A DNA stretch of 12,962 nucleotides from Christensenella sp. UBA6406 (lineage in GTDB: Bacteria > Bacillota > Clostridia > Christensenellales > UBA1242). Where the stretch lies: positions 358 through 13,319 of the forward strand of contig DJPS01000030.1 of NCBI GenBank assembly GCA_002438625.1, in the 5' to 3' direction. Below are positions 5,040 through 10,343 of this stretch, piece by piece. Position numbers and translations under genes: made by a program. Each line of letters opens with the position of its first letter. Position 1 is the stretch's first letter. The notes under the pieces are model-generated. The model was not told the origin of the DNA. It did no database searches and saw nothing but the letters and a program-made list of their open reading frames with translations.

Positions 5040-5876
5040 TTATTTATTTTTAGATTTTTTATTGCCAATTTTATTAAAAGTTACAAATTTAACAAACTTA
5101 CCAAGCAAAAGCACAATAGAATCGCAATGATTTAATGAAAACTTTTTCCCAAGTGCCTTACCAAATATAATCACGCTTGCAATAATCGCACTAACAACAG
5201 AAGCAATGACAATCTGCTCCAAATCTCCCGTTACACCCTCTAAAAACAAATTTGTTACAACGGCACCCGCAGCACCGCTTAAAATTCCGCAAATGTCGCC
5301 TAAAATGTCCGCAACGACACTTGCCACTTTATCCGCATTTTTTATAAGCACAATCGCTTCTTTTGCACCGCTAACTTTTTTGGCAGACATAGACCTAAAC
5401 GGAGTGATATCCACCGCAGTTATTGCCACACCAATGATATCTGTTAAAACGGAAATCACCATAAACACAACAATTACAGCAATAGCAACAGCAAGTGTTG
5501 AACCATCAAGTGCAATCTCGCTAAGCACACTAAAACTAAGAGATATAATCATTGCAGTGAACAAAACAATAAGAGGCCACCTTAAATATTCTTTAAAGAA
5601 CGACTTTTGCTCCCTAACCTTCACACGCTTAACTACCTTAGTTTTTTCAGCATTCTCGCTACCACAATTTTCGCAAACTTCACAATCTACACTTTCTATC
5701 TTGCCACCGCTTTGTTTAAGTTGCAAATCTATTTCTATTTTATCATTACAATCTTTGCAATCTTTGCAATCTTTAACACTCTCGCCATCGCTCAATTTTT
5801 CATCAATTTCAATCTTTTCAACATTATTCTTTTCTTCAATCTTTATATCTTCAATTTCAACTTTCTTACTCGACAT
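5040..5876 (-). CDS. Cys-rich multi-TM protein, CorB-like family of Firmicutes
   Basis: A 278-aa membrane protein. Residues 1-90 are charged and contain two Cys clusters: C37, C40 and C43 from a triple Lys-Asp-Cys repeat, and C65, C68 and C71. These could bind metal. Hydrophobic segments lie at about 99-118, 127-155, 190-212 and 218-238. The stretch from TDIIGVAITAVD to GAKEAI (about 145-174), followed by NADKVASVVADILGDICGI, resembles a Firmicutes family often annotated as CorB/CNNM-like Mg/Co transporters. I recognise the pattern from memory and treat transport as unproven. The C-terminus is Lys-rich. The ribosome binding site before ATG 5876 is weak and no good promoter is seen, so it may depend partly on read-through from the tRNA operon. 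Two tandem terminators follow. Confidence 0.65.
   Translation of the reverse strand: MSSKKVEIEDIKIEEKNNVEKIEIDEKLSDGESVKDCKDCKDCNDKIEIDLQLKQSGGKIESVDCEVCENCGSENAEKTKVVKRVKVREQKSFFKEYLRWPLIVLFTAMIISLSFSVLSEIALDGSTLAVAIAVIVVFMVISVLTDIIGVAITAVDITPFRSMSAKKVSGAKEAIVLIKNADKVASVVADILGDICGILSGAAGAVVTNLFLEGVTGDLEQIVIASVVSAIIASVIIFGKALGKKFSLNHCDSIVLLLGKFVKFVTFNKIGNKKSKNK
5749..5775 (-). repeat. Three 9-bp tandem repeats encoding Lys-Asp-Cys
   Basis: The plus-strand unit CAATCTTTG occurs at 5749-5757 and 5758-5766 and with one change at 5767-5775. Read on the minus strand it encodes KDC three times in frame, so copy-number change would add or remove cysteines without shifting the frame. Confidence 0.8.
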
Positions 5877-5942
5877 TATCTAAAACTCAAAAATCCCTTT
5901 TCAATTAAAATTACAACATCTAAATTTATGCAAATTAATAAC

Positions 5943-5970
5943 AAAAATGCAGATTACTAAGAACCTGCAT
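5943..5970 (-). terminator. Terminator of the Met-Glu tRNA operon
   Basis: A 9-bp stem (5970-5962 with 5955-5947, one G-U pair) with a 6-nt loop is followed by a U-run. It starts 10 nt after the CCA end of tRNA-Glu. Confidence 0.85.
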
Positions 5971-5980
5971 AATTTAATTT

Positions 5981-6055
5981 TGGTGACCCCAAGGAGAGTC
6001 GAACTCCTCACTCCGCCGTGAAAGGGCGATGTCTTAACCGATTGACCATGGGGCC
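5981..6055 (-). tRNA. tRNA-Glu(TTC)
   Basis: A complete 75-nt tRNA with encoded CCA. The acceptor GGCCCCA pairs with TGGGGTC (one G-U pair), and the anticodon stem TCGCC/GGCGG holds the loop CTTTCAC with anticodon TTC, reading GAA and GAG. It is the substrate of the GltX encoded at 10344-12017. It is second in the operon, 5 nt after tRNA-Met. Confidence 0.95.
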
Positions 6056-6060
6056 ACAAA

Positions 6061-6137
6061 TGGTAGCGGTAGGTGGACTCGAACCACCGACCTCTCGGGT
6101 ATGAGCCGAACGCTCTAACCAGCTGAGCCATACCGCC
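6061..6137 (-). tRNA. tRNA-Met(CAT), elongator type
   Basis: A complete 77-nt tRNA with encoded CCA. The anticodon stem TTCGG/CCGAG holds the loop CTCATAC with anticodon CAT. The fully paired acceptor GGCGGTA/TACCGCT argues against the initiator form, which has an unpaired position 1-72. Overall it resembles elongator tRNA-Met more than lysidine-type tRNA-Ile(CAT), but the latter is not formally excluded. Confidence 0.88.
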
Positions 6138-6179
6138 ATATTCCATTCTTTTTAAGCAATCGTTAATTGATACAATATT

Positions 6180-6208
6180 ATGGTACTATATTTTTAAGCA
6201 AATGTCAA
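6180..6208 (-). promoter_or_regulatory. Promoter of the Met-Glu tRNA operon
   Basis: A perfect -35 TTGACA (6208-6203) is followed at 17 bp by TACCAT (6185-6180), four of six consensus bases. The predicted start near 6173 is about 36 nt before the tRNA-Met 5' end. Confidence 0.65.
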
Positions 6209-6280
6209 CCCTTTTTACAAAAAAAATTGAAATAGTTGCAAATAATTTTAAATTTATGCCTAATCTCTATGATAAAGTTC

Positions 6281-6306
6281 TATTATTGCAATTACAATCA
6301 ATAATA
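6281..6306. repeat. Short AT-rich inverted repeat
   Basis: The arms TATTATTG (6281-6288) and CAATAATA (6299-6306) are a perfect 8-bp inverted repeat with a 10-nt loop, in the AT-rich stretch between the tRNA-Met promoter and the GC-rich palindrome. No function is evident. Confidence 0.4.
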
Positions 6307-6345
6307 AAAGGCATTATTATTTTTAAATTTTAATCTATTAAATTT

Positions 6346-6367
6346 GCGGGCGGAAAAATCCGCCCGC
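6346..6367. repeat. GC-rich palindrome downstream of the 85-aa gene
   Basis: The arms GCGGGCGGA (6346-6354) and TCCGCCCGC (6359-6367) are a perfect 9-bp inverted repeat around AAAA, flanked by more C residues (C5 at 6367-6371). It is far more GC-rich than its surroundings. On the minus strand it follows the 85-aa gene and is followed by AAATTTAAT rather than a U-run, so it is an atypical terminator at best; a REP-like repeat is the other option. Confidence 0.6.
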
Positions 6368-6385
6368 CCCCGCATAACATTTTGC

Positions 6386-6406
6386 TTTTGCAAGTTTCTT
6401 GCAAAA
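6386..6406. other. Perfect 9-bp hairpin after the 85-aa gene
   Basis: The arms 6386-6394 and 6398-6406 pair perfectly around a 3-nt loop. It lies between the stop codon of the 85-aa gene and the GC-rich palindrome. The pair of hairpins may act together as a 3'-end structure. Confidence 0.5.
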
Positions 6407-6431
6407 TGGAAAATGATATGCCACCACTCTT

Positions 6432-6689
6432 TTATGCAATATGCTCAATAACTAATTTATCAAAATTTGGATTTGTTATAAAATCTACACCCCTAAATGT
6501 TGTTGTATTAAATAGATAAAAATGCTCTAAATGCTTTTTTAAAATTACTGGCGTTTCTATATCAAAATCGTTGCAAATTTCCGCAAGATAAAGGCTTAAT
6601 CTATTTATATGAAAAACATCTTCACTTTCATAAACTGTGTCCATTATAATTTTATCTTCTTTAATCACTTTCGCCCATATCCTAAACAT
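6432..6689 (-). CDS. Conserved-looking 85-aa protein of unknown function
   Basis: A small soluble protein starting MFRIWAKVIKEDKII. It has a predicted opening beta hairpin (about 2-20), a central helix (about 26-41) with the sequence LAEICNDFDIETP, and a second strand-and-helix part. It resembles a family of 85-90 residue hypothetical proteins common in Clostridia, as far as I can recall; there is no named domain and I assign no function. The start ATG 6689 is preceded by GGGAG, 10 nt upstream. A good promoter lies at 6930-6958, giving an unusually long leader of about 234 nt that contains a strong GC-rich hairpin. It is transcribed on its own, since the gene upstream ends in a terminator at 7033-7061. 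Confidence 0.65.
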   Translation of the reverse strand: MFRIWAKVIKEDKIIMDTVYESEDVFHINRLSLYLAEICNDFDIETPVILKKHLEHFYLFNTTTFRGVDFITNPNFDKLVIEHIA

Positions 6690-6851
6690 TTTTCGCTATC
6701 TCCCACAACTTTTCCATTTTAGCTTATCTTTTGCTTTATTTTTACATTGCTTATCCATTAAATAAAAACTTAACATTGCAAAAATTTGAAATCTATTTTA
6801 ATTTAAATTTTTTATTCCGCTTTTTCACTGGCACACTTTTAAACCATTTCA

Positions 6852-6903
6852 GTTGCCCGCCTTAAATTTTCTTTAACCTTTTTGTGCCTTTATGGCGGGC
6901 AAC
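6852..6903 (-). promoter_or_regulatory. Structured 5' leader hairpin of the 85-aa gene
   Basis: In the minus-strand RNA, GTTGCCCGCC (6903-6894) pairs perfectly with GGCGGGCAAC (6861-6852). After one mismatch four more pairs form, making a 15-position stem with a loop of about 22 nt. It starts about 20 nt after the predicted transcription start. No U-run follows, so it is not an obvious attenuator. No known riboswitch consensus was recognised. Confidence 0.55.
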
Positions 6904-6929
6904 CCCACTTGCTCTTTATACGCTAAAAC

Positions 6930-6958
6930 ATTATAGCAAAATATAAATTTTTAATCAA
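6930..6958 (-). promoter_or_regulatory. Promoter of the 85-aa gene
   Basis: On the minus strand TTGATT (6958-6953) and a perfect TATAAT (6935-6930) are separated by 17 bp, and the bases before the -10 (TGC) form an extended -10 element. The predicted start is near 6923. Confidence 0.75.
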
Positions 6959-7032
6959 GTAAAGTTGAAAAATATTTAATTTTCATTTTTATCCACTTTA
7001 TCCGCTTAAAACTTTAACACATAAACAACCAC

Positions 7033-7061
7033 AAAAAAGACAGCACACAAAATGCCGTCTT
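7033..7061 (-). terminator. Terminator of the Myb-like gene
   Basis: The stem AAGACGGCA/TGCTGTCTT (7061-7053 with 7045-7037, one G-U pair) has a 7-nt loop and runs into a T-rich tail. It lies 21 nt after the stop codon. Confidence 0.85.
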
Positions 7062-7082
7062 CTTTTCTCTTTCCTTCTTTAT

Positions 7083-8003
7083 TTATTTTTTATCCGCATT
7101 TGTAGTTTCGCTATCATCAACCTTATTTTCTGCTTTTTGGTTTAAACTTAACATAAACTTTTCATAATCTTTTACTTTATCCATTTTAACAATTTCCAAC
7201 TCTTTTTTAAGTTTAGAATTTTCCCTTAAACTTTCATTTAACTCTTCTTTTAATACATTTAAATTTTTTAGCAAATTTCTAACTTCAATCGCCTGCTTGT
7301 TGCATTGCTCTTTTAATGCGTTATCCACATCCACCACTGCACTGTTCCTAACAATTCGCACAAGTCCCATAAAAAGGCTTTGCAATTCTCCATCTGTAAG
7401 CGAAGTTTCTCGCTTTCTTCTAAAAGGAATAACATTATCTGGAATAGATGACATTTTGTTATAATTTATTTTTTCATATTTCTCTCTTGCCTTCATCATT
7501 TGCATATTTATGCCATTTTCAGTGCCTATCGTTTTTTTTAAATTAGATTGCACTTCCCCGCTTTGCCTTGCAAGTGTCTTTCGCTTTTCATCATCAAAAT
7601 CTAGCAAATTATTTATATCTTTATTGGCATTTTTTATGGCTCTATATTTATTTTGATAACGAAGCATAAGCTCAACATCTCCACCCGCAAGTTCATAGCA
7701 CGCTTTTCTTATTGACTTACCCTCACTAAGTTTGCCCTCTATCTCACATAACATTTGATTCAATTCTAATTCATCAAAAGGCTTTATTTCATTTTTGTTT
7801 AATTCCCTAAAATCTATACCTATGCTCTTTGCATATTCTTCATCATCAAGCATTTTATTTAGTGCCCTATAATAAATGTTTCGCACACTCTCTTTCTTCA
7901 TATCCCACTTTACCGCAAATTGACTAAAAATTATAGAAAGCGACAACCCATTCCTTTGTAAAACCGCTGAAAATAATTGCTTTATTCTTTCTTCTCTTTT
8001 CAC
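7083..8003 (-). CDS. Myb/SANT-like two-repeat protein with coiled coil
   Basis: A 306-aa protein. Two similar helical units lie at about 3-47 (from ERIKQLFSAVL to SVRNIYYRALN) and 76-123 (from FDELELNQML to YQNKYRAI). Both end in the VRN-YY or YQNKYR pattern typical of Myb-like recognition helices, as in the RsfA prespore regulators of Firmicutes. A basic segment IPFRRKRETSLTDGE (about 192-206) is followed by a helix and a long coiled coil (about 236-285) and an acidic tail. A DNA-binding or sporulation-linked regulator is a reasonable inference; the target is unknown. The start is GTG 8003 with AAGGA 9 nt upstream; an out-of-frame ATG just before it stops after three codons. It is monocistronic, with a probable promoter at 8072-8100 and a terminator at 7033-7061. 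It is divergent from the plus-strand unknown gene. Confidence 0.65.
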   Translation of the reverse strand: MKREERIKQLFSAVLQRNGLSLSIIFSQFAVKWDMKKESVRNIYYRALNKMLDDEEYAKSIGIDFRELNKNEIKPFDELELNQMLCEIEGKLSEGKSIRKACYELAGGDVELMLRYQNKYRAIKNANKDINNLLDFDDEKRKTLARQSGEVQSNLKKTIGTENGINMQMMKAREKYEKINYNKMSSIPDNVIPFRRKRETSLTDGELQSLFMGLVRIVRNSAVVDVDNALKEQCNKQAIEVRNLLKNLNVLKEELNESLRENSKLKKELEIVKMDKVKDYEKFMLSLNQKAENKVDDSETTNADKK

Positions 8004-8071
8004 TTTTTCATTTCCTTTTCAAATTATTTTTAAGATTATTACCATAAAATGCTTAATCTATACATAAATAT

Positions 8072-8100
8072 ATTATGTAATTTTTACAAGCATTTGTTAA
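8072..8100 (-). promoter_or_regulatory. Probable promoter of the Myb-like gene
   Basis: On the minus strand TTAACA (8100-8095) and CATAAT (8077-8072), each five of six consensus bases, are spaced by 17 bp. The predicted leader is about 62 nt. Confidence 0.5.
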
Positions 8101-8229
8101 TCATTTTCCCTTGCCAATTTCTAGCAATTCACTTAACCGACTTTTATATTTAACCCTTATAACCAAAACTTTATCTTTCATCTTCCACACACACTTTACA
8201 ACCAATTATTTAAAGGATGCAATGAATAT

Positions 8230-9258
8230 ATGAATATAATTTTAACTTTACGCCCCACAATAGATTGCAAAATAACATTATCTAAATACAACTTTTTCAT
8301 TAAGCAAGCAGAACAACGCAAATTGCTTATTTCTTTTAATAATGAAAATATATTTTTGCAAATTTTCCCAATAGATAACGCTCTTTGTTTCAATCCATAC
8401 ATTGTTATGCTTTCCCTTTCTAACAATGAACTCACAAGCGAAAGCAATCAAATTGAAATAATTAAAAATTGCACAAATAATTACGATATTTTAATCACCC
8501 CAAAAAATTTCACACACCAAAACCAAAACAAAATCTTACACTTACCAAAAACATACGCCCAACAAAACCCAAACACAGCCCAAAACCAAAATGAAAATAT
8601 AATTTTAAATGGAACGCTTCTAACCATTTTGTGTAGCAACAATCCCCCACTTTATTTCAATCTTAAATCCCCAATGCAAAGCCCAAAAGTTCAAACCCAA
8701 AATGACTGTTACATAATTTCAAACAAAGAGCCAAACAACACCAAACTTAAACAACTTGCAATCTTAAACCCCAAAACCAACAAATTGAAATCTTTTTATT
8801 GCCACCACTTTCGCATTGATTCTAACTCAATCACAATAATAACTGAATTAAAAGATTACGCAAACCACATTAAAGTGCTTAAACTTGCACTAGATAATGA
8901 CTTATCAAAATTAGATTGTTACACGGGCATAACCTCGCCCCCAAAACTTATCCAAAACACTAAAATCATTCCTTATGCCTTTTTACAAAACATTAAAGCA
9001 AAAGATTTTAAAGAGGCACGCAAATATTTAAATGAAAACTTTTCACAAAATCTTTCAAACAACACCTTAGCCGAATTCTTTGGCAAATTTTCTCACCTTA
9101 CAACCCCGCAAATTAAATCTCCCCCTTTTACCATTTGCTTAACTTATAAAAACAACCACAACTCCTTTATTTCTCGCTATTTTCATTTTAAATTTGATAA
9201 ATATAATAAAATTGAAAATATTGAAGAAGTTTATCCACCTTTTAAAATTTTGCTTTAA
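8230..9258 (+). CDS. Unknown 342-aa protein, G-poor coding strand
   Basis: I do not recognise this protein. Residues 1-95 are strand-rich and hydrophobic in alternation. About 95-124 is a Gln/Asn-rich linker (such as QQNPNTAQNQNEN). About 124-235 is a second beta-rich part with scattered Cys (C135, C160, C191, C230). About 246-290 is helical (AFLQNIKAKDFKEARKYL and AEFFGKF), and the end is again strand-rich. No signal peptide or membrane helix is evident, so it is probably cytosolic. AAAGGA lies 12 nt before ATG 8230. A three-codon reading frame at 8222-8233 sits between them and its TGA overlaps the start as ATGA. It is the only protein gene on this strand between 1928 and the window end, and its coding strand is very rich in C and poor in G, as expected for a lagging-strand gene long in place. 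Confidence 0.7.
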   Translation: MNIILTLRPTIDCKITLSKYNFFIKQAEQRKLLISFNNENIFLQIFPIDNALCFNPYIVMLSLSNNELTSESNQIEIIKNCTNNYDILITPKNFTHQNQNKILHLPKTYAQQNPNTAQNQNENIILNGTLLTILCSNNPPLYFNLKSPMQSPKVQTQNDCYIISNKEPNNTKLKQLAILNPKTNKLKSFYCHHFRIDSNSITIITELKDYANHIKVLKLALDNDLSKLDCYTGITSPPKLIQNTKIIPYAFLQNIKAKDFKEARKYLNENFSQNLSNNTLAEFFGKFSHLTTPQIKSPPFTICLTYKNNHNSFISRYFHFKFDKYNKIENIEEVYPPFKILL

Positions 9259-9628
9259 ATAAATCTTTGCAACTTTTTTAAAAATTATTTTCAACTTCAA
9301 CCTTTTTTCTATAAAATCTTAAACAAAATTGAATTTTAAGCCAATTTGATTATAAAAATATAACAAAAATTAGACAATTTGAAAGAATTTATCCAATAAT
9401 TTAAAAATTTAAGCAAAAAAGGCAAAACATTACAAATCATAATATTTTGCCTTTAAAACTATAATTCAAACTACAAAAATTGCATAGTGTAACAATATTC
9501 ACTGAAACCCCTTGCATAAAAATAAATGCAATTTTACAATATAATAAAATTTAAAACTCAATACAAAAATAGCAAAGATAAAATAATTTTAAAATGCACA
9601 ATATAATGATTAAAAATTTTTATTCTAA
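9259..9628. other. AT-rich convergent intergenic region
   Basis: The region lies between the ends of the plus-strand unknown gene and the 141-aa gene. It holds one clear terminator (9412-9454, minus). No gene, promoter or clear plus-strand terminator was seen; the rest is low-complexity AT-rich sequence. Confidence 0.6.
9412..9454 (-). terminator. Terminator, probably of the 141-aa gene
   Basis: A 15-bp stem (9454-9440 with 9432-9418, one G-U pair) with a 7-nt loop ends in U6 when the stem U bases are counted. On the plus strand it is followed by AAAACT, so it works only for leftward transcription. It lies 175 nt past the stop codon of the nearest minus-strand gene. Confidence 0.8.
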
Positions 9629-10054
9629 TTACATAGCATAATTGTCAGAGCATTCAAAAGCACGCATTAAGCATTTTGTTTTGTCCACTTTTTCTGGCAC
9701 AACCATTAACATTGCATTTACCATATCAATCCTATCGTTGACTTCCTTAACGTTAGGATTTTTTTGGTCTAATTCAGCCACAAGACTTTGAATTAAAAAC
9801 ATTTCTCCTGTTATATCTTCTAACCTATTTTCAATTAGACATTGATAAATTCTTTCAAAATCACTAACTGATAAATCATTTTCATTAACAGATGCAAGTT
9901 CATCCAAATCTTTTGAAATGCATTCCAACTGATAATCGCAATAGTCAAAATATTTGCTTACAATAGCCAAATCTTTCTCGCTTTCCAATTTGCTAACATT
10001 TTTCAAATATTCCGCTGGGCACAATGTAAATGATTTATTTACCACTTCAAACAT
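9629..10054 (-). CDS. Unknown 141-aa helical protein
   Basis: I do not recognise this family. The protein is acidic, mostly alpha-helical and soluble, with six cysteines (12, 39, 45, 72, 128 and 135). The helix from about 24 to 57 (from ESEKDLAIV to DLDELASV) and the stretch 66-97 look amphipathic. The start is ATG 10054 with GGAG 7 nt upstream; an in-frame ATG at 10102 would add 16 basic residues but lies upstream of that ribosome binding site and is rejected. A perfect consensus promoter (10165-10193) gives a leader of about 104 nt, and gltX is separated by its own terminator, so the gene is its own transcription unit and probably strongly expressed under standard sigma factor control. Confidence 0.7.
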   Translation of the reverse strand: MFEVVNKSFTLCPAEYLKNVSKLESEKDLAIVSKYFDYCDYQLECISKDLDELASVNENDLSVSDFERIYQCLIENRLEDITGEMFLIQSLVAELDQKNPNVKEVNDRIDMVNAMLMVVPEKVDKTKCLMRAFECSDNYAM

Positions 10055-10061
10055 TATTTTT

Positions 10062-10065
10062 CTCC
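10062..10065 (-). promoter_or_regulatory. Shine-Dalgarno GGAG deciding the 141-aa start
   Basis: AAAGGAG on the minus strand ends 7 nt before ATG 10054. This makes the shorter product more likely than the one beginning at 10102. Confidence 0.75.
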
Positions 10066-10164
10066 TTTTACAAATTTTCTTTTGTAATATAAACAAAACC
10101 AAAATAGAAAATTAATCAATTTTAATTTTTCCAATTTAATCCCATTTTCAACTTTCTACAATAA

Positions 10165-10193
10165 ATTATATAAAATCTTAAAATTTTTGTCAA
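10165..10193 (-). promoter_or_regulatory. Perfect consensus promoter of the 141-aa gene
   Basis: On the minus strand TTGACA (10193-10188) and TATAAT (10170-10165) are both perfect and exactly 17 bp apart. Confidence 0.9.
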
Positions 10194-10244
10194 TTAATTA
10201 AAGCAAATATGCAAATATTTTTTATCAAATTTCCTTTACGCACT

Positions 10245-10287
10245 AAAAAAAATCATTAAATTGCAACATTATATGCAAAATTAATGA
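10245..10287 (-). terminator. Terminator of gltX
   Basis: The outer stem of 7 bp (10287-10281 with 10259-10253) and inner stem of 5 bp (10278-10274 with 10265-10261) are separated by a small internal loop and followed by U8 (10252-10245). It lies 57 nt after the gltX stop. Confidence 0.8.
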
Positions 10288-10343
10288 ACTTTTTTACTTT
10301 TTCCTTACGACTTCACTTTTCAATTAAATTCACAACACGAAAT

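Noticed and set aside
5206..5883. 225-aa plus-strand open frame and an overlapping 117-aa frame
   Set aside because: They are antisense to the Cys-rich membrane protein gene, which has credible membrane segments and a terminator; the antisense peptides are low-complexity.
5901..6146. 81-aa minus-strand open frame
   Set aside because: It is a read-through of the tRNA-Met and tRNA-Glu genes and the tRNA terminator.
8196..8447. 83-aa minus-strand open frame overlapping the start of the 342-aa gene
   Set aside because: There is no ribosome binding site, and it overlaps the longer plus-strand frame that has the lagging-strand base bias of a real gene.
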